Position numbers and translations under genes: made by a program. The notes beneath the pieces are model-generated. The model was not told the DNA's origin. It worked only from the letters and a program-made list of their open reading frames with translations, and searched no databases. A stretch of DNA of 52,117 nt from the NCBI GenBank assembly GCA_002812745.2, contig NCSJ02000303.1:1-52117 (forward strand), in the 5' to 3' direction. Source of the DNA: Scytalidium lignicola (Eukaryota; Ascomycota; Leotiomycetes). Each line of letters begins with the position of its first letter. Positions within the stretch are counted from its first letter, which is position 1. Of this stretch, positions 22,750 to 32,093 are shown in pieces.

Positions 22750-23013
22750 TCATTCATACGAATAGAATGCTTTGAACAAATTCTCCGCCCTTTTTAATTC
22801 TACTCCTCCCTGTATCATGAGCCCCTTCAATATCTTCAAACAAGGGCCAGCTTCCAAACCATCTTCTAGGCCAATCCTAATACGCATGCTAGTATCTCGT
22901 ATTTCGCGGCCTATCGTCTTGAGAGTTTCCAGGCCCAATGTTGCCGCTGACCATTGGAGGTCATTCCCCAGAATGAATAGAGTGTTGAATTCCTTCTCTT
23001 CACTACAAATGCA
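22750..23013 (-). CDS. Exon-like open frame, unknown protein (partial)
   Basis: An open frame of about 87 codons ends in TGA at 22750. It has balanced, protein-like composition (GNDLQW near its start, then amphipathic helices rich in L, K, E and R). A plausible acceptor (TTTGTAG) lies at its upstream edge near 23003. I could not find an upstream exon that joins in the right phase: the best donor (GTAACC near 23045) leads to an immediate stop. It may be a gene remnant or the last exon of a gene I cannot resolve. No family recognised. Confidence 0.3.
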   Translation of the reverse strand, partial: CICSEEKEFNTLFILGNDLQWSAATLGLETLKTIGREIRDTSMRIRIGLEDGLEAGPCLKILKGLMIQGGVELKRAENLFKAFYSYE

Positions 23014-23403
23014 TCCATAGATTCATTTAGTTAGGTGAGGGTTACTTCGAATTCACAATATGATTTACTAGAGAGTGTGTATGCATACAAGTGATGAATC
23101 ATCTGATGAAGATTTTATTTGGTCAATCTGAAGAAATCATCGACGATAGTCTTGCTAAATTCGTGTTTTTCAACGTCTTCGTCCATATCAATGATTGGTT
23201 AAAGACGCTCTAGTCGATTATTGCGGTATCGGCGAGCGACATTATCTTTATGAATATGCACAAACTAGTTACACTAATTGTTCAATTAAACACTGACGAG
23301 TTATATTATGTTCTGCATAAACTATTGTGGTATTTTTTTTACACATGTAGACTATAGTACATGGAGTTATATGATTATCAACGCAATTAACCTAGTCAGG
23401 TTA

Positions 23404-23657
23404 TTATTCGTTTATACAGACTTTACCTAAGTCGTTTCCGCAAAGCCACCAGTAGTGGTAAGTGCTTCTAGATGGCGGTATACAGCACCACGCGTCACAG
23501 GTATTCGATGCGATAGCCGCGTCATTGCTGCAACTATAAGAACAGTCTCCAGGGCCAGTACATCTAAAACAAGACATTTAGCATGAATTACTCGTATAGA
23601 GGAAAGGGAGCAAGCTTACGATGTGTGGACTACGCCTACTGCGGCTATTCCTATTTC
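23404..23657 (-). CDS. Cys-rich small protein exons (partial or decayed)
   Basis: An exon from 23563 to 23404 encodes about 53 residues with seven Cys, including SYSCS and WCC, and many aromatic residues. It is preceded by a good 56-bp intron (23619-23564; GTAAGC donor, GCTAAAT branch, TTTTAG acceptor). The upstream exon reads a hydrophobic IAAVGVVHTS stretch, which looks like the end of a signal peptide, but an in-frame TAG at 23658-23660 comes before any ATG. Either another intron exists or the gene has lost its start. The pattern is that of a small secreted Cys-rich protein of the effector-candidate type; no family is recognised. Confidence 0.35.
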
Positions 23658-24040
23658 CTAGTCGTAGAGTCACTACTAGCGATAGCTAGCCTACCTACTT
23701 TTACTTATTAGAACCTTGGATGCCTAGTAAGATCTCAAACTGCTATTATGTGAAAGTACGAGATGATAAAGCCGTTTTATGGGTAGGTAGTATGTACTTC
23801 TGCTACTAGGATCTGGATAGGGGATCGACTATGTACAAACTAGTATCTAAGTATATTTATATACTTTCGCATATTTGAAATTTGACTCATCTAATTCTCT
23901 CCAAATACTCTTCTGGAGCATCTATATATTTTGTCTACCCATGTTGATAACGTATAATATACCGTATATTCACCGTCCGTTTTTAGCGTTTAAACAGCCT
24001 CTAACCTTGACCCCTTTTAACATTAACTATAATACGACCA

Positions 24041-24061
24041 CCCCCCCCCCCCCCCCCCCCC
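24041..24061. repeat. Poly-C tract, 21 bases
   Basis: An uninterrupted run of 21 C, preceded by CCA. Long C/G homopolymers are rare in fungal DNA and hard to sequence, so the true length is uncertain. Confidence 0.9.
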
Positions 24062-24130
24062 AGCTAATAACAAACATTTAACATCGTAGTAAATCCCCAT
24101 TATTCTAATGGCAATAAAGAACCTTAAAAA

Positions 24131-26039
24131 TTATCTATATAATCTCCCCTTCTGTACTCTAGTAACTGCAACATTTTCCAATGGTGCGGCTAAAGCAATT
24201 CGCCCAACTTCCTGACCAGGATTGATATCTCCAAGTCGCATCTTTACGTTTTTCAATGTCACTGCCCTTTGAACTCCAGACCAGGACGAGTTTCCTTCAA
24301 GCTGTTGGCACTTATTGGCTAACATACCAAGTGATAGTGTTCCAAGAATATCCGGTACTAACGTTATGAACCTTAAGACGGCAGCGACAAACGCCAAAAG
24401 GAACAGTGTTGAAGACGCAATGATCAACACCCCAAGCCATGCTCGGTTGCAACGAATGATATCCTCCGCAACAGCAGTAGTAGCTGTGATGTTCTTGGTT
24501 GTATATGTAAACTTTGTTGCTAATGGGTCAAAGCTTCCTGTTAGTTGGGCTGGATCGATGCCCAGAAGGAGTTCCGCGTTCAGTAGCTGGGCCAGACGCA
24601 TTTCAAACAGTGGTTTTTCAATAAGCGCAACGCTGGTGGTGTTTTCAACCGTGACCGCGTTATATGGGTTAGCCAAATACGAAACCGTGGGAGAGTAGCC
24701 AAAAGACTCAGCAGCCTTTGGGAATAAGTTGGCTAACAGTATAACAAATCCACTGACTGAGATTGTTCCACCCATAAAGTCAAATACAGTCCAGTTTCCG
24801 TCTCTTGGTGGCTGAGGGGTCCGTCGAACAGAAGTAGGTGAACAAGTGTTGCCATCACACAGCATGTTCACGTCTACATAGGTGGTGCGGAGATCACATT
24901 CCGCGTGACTAATTCCAGCTTCTTCCGAAAAATTGAAGGACTGCCAGATCAGTTTCCGCGCATCACGGTTGCCCTTGTTGATTTCCACAGAGTCGCAGGG
25001 TGTAGATATGGCAATTTGAAACGAGTTATCCGGTGCTTTCTGGGACAACCATTTGCAGTCTGTTTTGCTATCAATAGTCGGTGGGTTTGTAGTGAAATTG
25101 GTGTACTTGGGTCGCATCTCGAGTATAGGACAGGTGAGGTTGAGGTATGATCCTGACAGGGCGAATGTTGAATTTCCAGTACTTGGTAACCCGATAAAGG
25201 GGATACCCACAATAGAAGGATATTCCGCATTAACAGAGTTTGAGATTTCCACCCAGCCAGTATCCCCTTCGTGAGTTAAGCACTCAATGGATGGAAGGCG
25301 GATATTTCCCCATAAGTCCTGGTTTCGATTGCTAAGCAGGAACGCAGACATCATTGCTGCTATTAAAGGCGATGCCACAGTTGTAAAGGCCTCTGATAGG
25401 CCTGCTGCTGAGCCATATTGGTATACTGCGAAAGGGTCCATTGCTGTCAGCGTGGAAGTGTTGGTTGGAAAGCTTCGCACTACCGAAACAACTCGTAGTG
25501 ACGCTTGACTGCCCACGGGCGACAAACACCAGAGAACCACAATCAAGAGACCGGGAATATTGAAAGCCAGTAATTGAGCCTGCGTCAGAAGAGCTCCAGA
25601 GATGCTGATACTGCCTATCAACTGTTCGATAAGACCAAAGGTGGTGCCTCTCTGGAGCTTCCAGGTTGCGATAGCCTTCATCGCCCCGCCCACGATCGCC
25701 GCAAAGATGATTGGGAACACAGTTGGTCCCTGTTTCAGAGCGACTTAGCTTCTACTGTATTATGAGGGGGAATGGGGTAACCTGAATGGGGCATACATAT
25801 TGAGCGACACTAACAACAAGATCCGCCTGAGATCCAGGGTTTGGTGGCTTGCCATCGTTTCTGTAGACCAGGAAACCGAAAACAACAAAGAGAAATGCGA
25901 CTGACGCGATAACAAAATCCATGCATGCCCTCAATATCTTTGTTCCTCGCAAGGTGTCTAATCGCCGCGGAGGCGTGGACTTGTCCTCGAACTCGAATCC
26001 GTAGATTTCTTCATATTCAGGTGACTGCGCTGCATGCAT
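24131..26039 (-). CDS. Multi-pass membrane protein, fungal family of unknown role
   Basis: Two exons, 26039-25782 and 25729-24131, give about 618 residues. The 52-bp intron (GTTACC donor, GCTAAGT branch, AACAG acceptor) keeps phase 0. An N-terminal cytosolic tail precedes hydrophobic segments at about residues 41-61, 88-108 and 130-155. Then follows a long region with many N-x-S/T sites and paired Cys that looks extracellular, a hydrophobic segment near 405-425, and a strong C-terminal one (LGVLIIASSTLFLLAFVAAV). The segments GPTVFPIIFAAIVG and SPVGSQASLR recur in a large ascomycete family of plasma-membrane proteins with this layout, resembling DUF3176 proteins in architecture. No enzymatic motif is visible. 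The call as a real gene is safe; function is unknown. Confidence 0.8.
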
Positions 26040-27056
26040 TTTGGTACCATTTCAAAAAGTAGGGTCAAAGGAAAAAGGAGTGGGTATTGTACACCGTAGG
26101 TTAATAAGTCTTGTAGATCGATCTAGCCCATTGATGTTATGCAAGGATAGATGAGAAGACGCCTTGTTCTATTAACGAGCTTACGGTGGGGATCGCTGTT
26201 ATAAATAAACATTTGTACTCCACACCTGCTCCGTAAGTAAACTCAACTATGGTTCTTCCATAATAATCCTTTGCTTGAATACACACAATGCTGAGCTGCT
26301 AGTGGTTTAATTATCGCAGTTGTTTGCGGCTACATTGTGGCTAAGTAGAAGCGCGGTAGTCCCGTATATGGTACTCTTGATTCCTCAGTAACTACGAAAC
26401 TTTTGACCAACTAGCTATTATTATATCGCTGACTAATTGTCGGTACACGATATAACACGTAATACGTCACTTTATGGGTGATATATTAGTTGTGTTGATG
26501 GTTGATTGATTGTGAAGGTGGTGGGGTGGAGCTGTAGCTTAAGGCTACAGCTCTCCACTACCTAATTAGGACTAGCTAACATGTGACTGATCGCGTCCAC
26601 ACGTGACTAGTCCACCAACACTGATATTGAAATAGGGAGAAGACTTTCTTTTCTTTTCTTTTCTTTCTAACTACGAACCACTTTAACTGTGTTCAACCCT
26701 ATCTCTTTAGACTAATAACACCCCGTTATCTCTATTCTTAAACACGATGAACCTTATTTCCCCCTGTTAATCGTATACATGAGACTACTCTCCAATTACC
26801 CACGGAAGAAGTTGAATTAAAATTGTCATTCTCTTAATTAAATCAGACCGCAATAATAGAAATTCCGTAAATCGCGTACCGCTAAAAATTAGACTTAGTG
26901 ATAATTAAGAATTAGAAGGCATGATAACATCAATGAATACAAATACACCTGTAAACTAGCTAGTAAAATATATGATTATATGATAAAATTACAATAATTA
27001 TGTACCACTAGTCACTGAGAATATTCGGTTTATTGTATTATTATGTCTGTTTATAT
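26040..27056. other. Intergenic region with a solo-LTR-like repeat
   Basis: No gene is seen. It holds the repeat at 26438-26620 and, just after it, a short TTTTC microsatellite (26645-26667). The left part is the promoter side of the membrane-protein gene that starts at 26039. Confidence 0.5.
26438..26620. mobile_element. Dispersed 183-bp TG...CA repeat, copy 1
   Basis: The sequence begins TGTCGGTACAC and ends CCACCAACA, and is about 90% identical by eye to 42623-42809. Flanks are CTAAT (left) and CTGAT (right), a possible 5-bp target duplication with one G-to-A change. Near the centre is a hairpin with 10-bp arms, GAGCTGTAGC and GCTACAGCTC, and a 5-base loop. A solo LTR is the preferred reading; a MITE is possible. 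Confidence 0.7.
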
Positions 27057-27615
27057 TTACTCTACAATTTTCTTGACAAGACCTATATCTATATCGTAAA
27101 TCCATCCAGTAACCTTGACCTTTTTGAGAGTAAGTTTGTGGCGTCTCAAAATTTCACATCCTCTTTCGTCGCCTTATCCAAATCATCAATTGGCAAAAAG
27201 TCAAAATTCTACAGTTTGTGAGCAGAACCCCCAAGATTTTCCTTCACGATGTTGCGAGCAAATTCGTTTGTAGCTCCCAATAAACCACATTTTGTGTGCT
27301 TCACTATCCAAACGTTCTCGGTTCCAAGAACATGGTTGGCAATCAGTATGGACCGTAGTCCATCCACTGCTGAAGCGCCGGCATTGCGGATGATATTCGC
27401 TTCACCAAGGGAGAGACCAAAGGCTGCTGCTGGGTCAATTGGAGCATCCATGCGGGTAACTGATTGATTTTCAGCATCATAGTCCATGCAACAATATATT
27501 CTGAGTTATTCGACAACTTACCAATGGTAATTTTTTTGGAAGGTGGAAGCGAAAGACCACCCGAGTTGCATTCCGTTGTGTAGTGCTTATTTGCTTCAAC
27601 AATCTGTTGTTCCAT
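27057..27615 (-). pseudogene. Beta-carbonic anhydrase pseudogene
   Basis: Exon 1 (27615-27522) and exon 2 (from 27459), joined across a 62-bp intron (GTAAGT...ATCAG), read as a fungal beta-carbonic anhydrase-like protein: LPPSKKITIV, then the active-site segment, IRNAGAS (conserved) and VKHTKCGLL. The working enzyme converts CO2 to bicarbonate with zinc held by Cys-His-Cys. Here the first zinc ligand, normally in CMDAR, is Arg and the partner Arg is Pro (RMDAPID), so catalysis should be lost; the His and second Cys remain. The frame then meets TAG after NLGGSAHKL (27209-27211) and TGA some 25 codons on. The recognisable tail TGW-I-Y-D continues in a shifted frame to TAA at 27057-27059. Four independent lesions make a pseudogene far likelier than sequencing error. 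The 5' part could still be expressed as a 115-residue protein. Confidence 0.85.
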
Positions 27616-28097
27616 AGTTAAAAAATATACACAGTGTATTATAGATGAGGAGATGTCTCGACTACATAGAAGACAGATTTACCTACTTGTTATCATATAC
27701 GGTAGTTTATATATCTATGCCTCGTCTCGGAGTTAACTGCTCAGCTTTCATGCTGATAAATCATCATTTGGACTCCATTTTGACTCCATTTTGTGAAACG
27801 CTCGGTATTCATCGTTTATCTCATATCTTTATTGAACTTCTAGTTTTCTTCCGTCATAAACTAGGAAGTAGTATGCTAGGTCTAGGGTCAGCAATGGCTA
27901 TTTCAGGTTTAGCGTGATTATTAAGTAAAGGATGTATTTGGCATGAAAGCTCCATCTTTACACTACTAATTAAAATCAAAATAGTTTTATAAGAGAGAAA
28001 TCAAGTAATGTGTTAAAAAATAGAGATAATGTAATAGTAAATTTGCCTGTGGTGTGTATGTAAGATATATCAATGCCCCATTAGACTACTAATTACC
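27616..28097. other. Intergenic, no gene seen
   Basis: The open stretch 27645-27917 (+) has no recognisable motif and lies opposite the pseudogene's promoter side. Nothing else is seen. Confidence 0.4.
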
Positions 28098-29292
28098 TTA
28101 TGATTGGTAAATCACTTCTCTCACTGCCTTCAAATTATCCACCGGTGCATCATCCTTTACCATATCCCACAATTCATCTAATCTCTTTACAACCCACTCC
28201 TCCAGCGGGCCCTTTTCTACCTCCTTCAGTACTTCCTCTAGCTGCTTCCCAGTACTTTGCTCCCAAGATCATTTCATCTCCAAGCTCCCCTCTCAACGCT
28301 CCATGCCATCTTACCCATCGCAGCGCTAGTCCTATCCTTCCAGCTCCACTCTCTTCAGCTAATTTACCGTAATGCTTTAGCATTTCCAGGTAGCTCGGCT
28401 TGAAGAACAAGTGCCGAGATACTGCTCCACCCATCGTGTTTGGATCCCAGCGTCCAGGAACGCCGGCAGTGATCTGCTCCGGGGTCTTAGTAAGAAAGCC
28501 AGCGGCCAATGGAGAATAAGCTTGGATTGATATATTGAGGGCCCGCAGGGTTGGGAACAGACGTGTTTCGTTAAGCCGTACGGCGGGAGAGTATGATGCC
28601 TGAAAGACAGTCGGTAAAATCATATTGTGCTCCTTTGCGTAGGTATGAAGAGCAAGAACTTGATCTAATGTGTGATTCGAGACCCCAAACTGCACTCTCC
28701 ATGTTAGTAAATTTAGTAGCCTATAGAAGCTGACCGATTTGATAACAGCAGTTGCCACTTATTCTTTTCAGCATTGCCATTGCTATGGCTAGAGACTAAA
28801 AGAATGGAGTAGAAAAGGGAAGCTGACCTTCTCAAACCGCCCTTCTTTGTAAAGTTTCTGGATGGCACTCATTGTTTCCGATGCGGGGATTCTATCATCG
28901 GGGGCGTGTAGAAGGTAGACTGATACCTTGTCAACTTTCAATGCCTTGAAACTTGCGTATGCACTGTCAAGGAGATGCTGTGCTGTCAATCCCTCTCCGG
29001 GACTCAGCACTAGATTGGAGTCTGTTTTGGTACAAATTGAGAATTCAGCAGCAAGGTTCTTATTGCCAATAGCGATTTCTGAATCACCCATTCCCTGCTT
29101 ACAGGTTAATAATCATTAAATCTAGCGAGGGAAGATTTAGGAATGTACATAAGATCGAGCAGTGTCAAGTCTGGTAATGTTATGCTTTCTCATAAGCAAA
29201 ACCATCTCATCAATCTCTTTTTCACTCTCAGGAGTCGGAGTCCATGTATGAGTGCCAATGGCCAGGGACGCTGGTAGTCGGCCAGTTGACAT
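28098..29292 (-). CDS. Aldo-keto reductase (frameshift in last exon)
   Basis: Exons 29292-29149, 29094-28828 and 28689-28098 give about 333 residues if one extra A is discounted. Introns are 54 bp (GTACAT...AGCAG) and 138 bp (GTCAGC...CTAAC branch...GCAG). The four catalytic residues of the NADPH-dependent aldo-keto reductase barrel are present: Asp43 and Tyr48 (LDTARSY), Lys71 (CTKTD), His111 (YLLHAPD). FGVSNHT, SPLAAGFL and the final helix KGPLEEWVV are also typical. It resembles the fungal AKR7/YakC-like group of carbonyl reductases; substrate unknown. In the last exon an AAA run (28256-28258 on +) shifts the frame between MILGA and the conserved C-terminal helix. All Ns in the window also sit at homopolymers, so a sequencing error is as likely as a real lesion. 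Without correction the protein ends about 26 residues later at 28174 with an unrelated tail. Confidence 0.8.
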
Positions 29293-29800
29293 TTTTGTCA
29301 CGATAAATTTTAATTAAGGGAAGGTTTTTGAGGTGCAGGGTACTGCTCTAGCTTGGATGTTCTCGGAATAATAACAAACTTGGAAATGCTGATATTTCCT
29401 CTATCCTTCTGGGCAATATTACTTATATGTATGGAGAAGACCCCTACTGCAAGTTTCATTTATGAGCATGAAGCTCAACTTGATTTACAATCACCGTTTC
29501 ATTTACGTAGCTTCATCATTCTAATTTGTATGTAAAACTATTGTTAAAGTGTTAAGTCGCTCATGATTTATAATTATTGTAGTACTGTTAACATTTCTAT
29601 CTATGTTTATCTCCATGGTATTTCCGTTTTAGGAACTATTTGTCTGGAAAAATAAATCATTTGTCTTGTCCCAACGCCACTGGTGCTTATGATTTGTCAT
29701 CAGCCTCCCAGAAACAATTTGTCTTCCATTTGTCGATTCTGAAACCATTCTAAACTTTTCCACATCTTTTCGTCATATAGCTCATTTAAAAGAATCCATA
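29293..29800. other. Divergent intergenic region
   Basis: 508 bp between the divergent starts of the reductase (-) and the bZIP gene (+). No coding content or clear boxes are seen. Both promoters must lie here. Confidence 0.4.
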
Positions 29801-31512
29801 ATGCAATCAATTATATTGAACTTTGATAGTAGCAAACTGCGACCACGAAAACTAGGAAGGCCGCGGAAAGGGGAAAGGGCCAGTGACGAGCAAGATGAGG
29901 CGTCTGTGAGTTTGATCTCTTCAATCATATTGCAAACTTAGTATCTACATTTGGAAATATTGGTTAGAATCTCACATTGATGTCGTTTAATTTCTTTTGA
30001 ATTAATTTTCTTAAGCTGTTTGAATCTACTAGCAGATCGAAGATGCGTCGCCTCCCACTATAGTCAACATATTCAACTGGATACTCATTATTTTAATATT
30101 TGCGCCTTCTATCAGATACAGATAAATTCTACAACTTTGCAGCATTACCATGTAGTAAGCTAAGCTAACTCGTACAGATACATAGAGAGCGCATGCGGCT
30201 GGCTCAAAGGGTCTACCGAGGTCGGAAAGATGCCTCATTAAATTCTGCGAAGGAAAGAGTAAATAAGTTAGAGGCTGCACTTGACGATATAATTTATGAG
30301 TTTGGTAAAGTAGTTGAGTCGGTTAGCCATCTACCAGAGATACCACCAAGGGTCGCAGTTGAGCTAAGCAAGGCATCTTTGAAAATCACAAGGATTTCTC
30401 AAGAGGCAAGGAAGAACCATGCATCAGCTGAAAATAGAGGAGAGAATAGGCAAGTAAATAATGATGATAAGAAGGGTGGTGGGGAGAACACACTTAGTGA
30501 TAGTGATACCCCTCATCTGTCTCACGGTACAGTTGAAGGCCAGACTCCGACTATATCGGACAAATTACTTGCCACATTATCCAAGCCAGATGACAGACTT
30601 CCAAACAAAACGATTCCAATTCTATCGACATACAAAGATATGACTCAACAATGGCATGCCCCATTATACTCTCTCATTTCCCAGCACTTCACTGACTCCC
30701 CTCCACAACCGGTCATTAATCGCGTTCATCTGTCCTCAGCACCAGAACCTACTTTTGCACAACATCTCTATCACGCCTGTATAGACCGTGGCATTCGTCT
30801 TGTCACAGCCAGCAATACTTTCAAGCATGACTCAATATTGCCGGCATTGGCTCTTCCTTTAGAGACCGGCTCAATGAATCAGCTCCGTGCGTCGATCAGC
30901 TACGTCCTACAGCGCATTAATGGGCAAATCCTCTCAGCATCTCAACCGATTAAGAGCTTTCCCGTTATGTACCGTGTCATTGAAGGCAATACTAGCATAA
31001 TGGTACTGAGGACGGCAGCACCTGGGGAAGTAGTGCAGCAGTTAGTACCCGGGAAGACAAGAACGAAGGTCGATAGTACGCTTCCTGAGCTAGAGGGAGA
31101 GTGGCTCGAGCCACAGGATGTTCAAGAGTACCTGGAAGCTCAGGGTATATTAGTAGACCGCATTTTGCCGAGCACGGAGGTGAGATTGTTTGTGCCAGCT
31201 GCTACGATTGAGAGCTTGAAACGATCGCAACCGATTGAAGGACTAGAAGAAGGGTACTCAGTTATAGGCCCAGAAATTCCATGGGATACTAACCTAAACT
31301 TGAGTTCATTTACTCAAGTAGAAGAATCCAGCTGGCAAAATTTCTCATCAGTTGGTAATTCTGATATATCACAGGGGTCATGGCTTCACCACCAGCAATC
31401 GGAGGTAGAGGCTCAGGCGGCGGCAAGCTTAATTAGTATCACGATTAATCTCACTGGGTTGATTGAAAATCTCGCAAGAAGAGCTATGTGCATCGGGCCG
31501 GACCGGGATTAA
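29801..31512 (+). CDS. bZIP transcription factor with AT-hook-like motif
   Basis: Exons 29801-29905 and 30178-31512 give about 479 residues. The intron (GTGAGT...GCTAAC...TACAG, 272 bp) is phase 0; it is long for this window, and a small extra exon near 30034 cannot be excluded. Residues 19-24 are GRPRKG, an AT-hook core that binds the minor groove. Residues about 38-52 (RERMRLAQRVYRGRK) match the basic region of ascomycete bZIP factors (RLAQRAYRxRK), followed by a short leucine-type coiled coil (SAKERVNKLEAALDDI). Binding as a dimer in the nucleus is expected. The remaining 400 residues look like the C-terminal regulatory domain often found in such fungal bZIPs. It starts divergently from the aldo-keto reductase, so it may regulate it; that is inference. 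Confidence 0.7.
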
Positions 31513-32093
31513 GGAGAGAGGATGTGGGTGCAGCACTAAGAAGTAATATCGTTGGGTTTTAACACATAAAGTATTGTCATAATTAATACTAGATTTCAAA
31601 TTACGCTACATTAACAAATAAACCATATTCGCTTCTCGAAGACAGTGATAAAGTTAGAAGTTGGACCTCTAAAGGTGTGAGCGGTAGGGCAAAATAAGGC
31701 CTGAACTAAATCAACTCCCGCCCTCTGCAAAATCGACTCCTGCTAATTCTGTAATTTTGTACAGAAATACCACAACAACCAATGAACTGTGATTGACTCG
31801 GATTTAGGACTTAATAGTTGGTGGGCGCTCGGCTGGGGGGTGGCACATGAGTGCTGGCTGTCGCACGCTGGAGCACGCGATGGCTTCCTATTGCCCCCGA
31901 AAAGTGCTATCGAGGCTTGCCGAGCCTCGCACGTCCTAATCATCAATACTGTATCATTACTGATTCCACTGCTAAAGACCTCCATTCTTGATAGTTTCAT
32001 GCTCATCCCCGCTTCACGGACACGACGATACAGCAACACTCGCACAGAAGAGTTTGTCTCGGACTTCACAACACTGACTATATTTGCGGTAGA
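31513..32093. other. Intergenic, no gene seen
   Basis: Both strands are open at 31743-32138, which suggests composition rather than coding. This is the 3' flank of the bZIP gene and the promoter of the HET gene. Confidence 0.4.

Larger units (their letters stand above)
22021..24130. other. Gene-poor region with two exon-like stretches
   Basis: Mostly AT-leaning sequence without genes. Exceptions, listed separately, are an exon-like frame at 22750-23013 (-), a Cys-rich exon at 23404-23657 (-) and a 21-base C run at 24041-24061. Confidence 0.4.

Noticed and set aside
23875..24081. 68-codon frame running through the poly-C tract
   Set aside because: It encodes a Pro run from the homopolymer and AT-type residues; not a gene.
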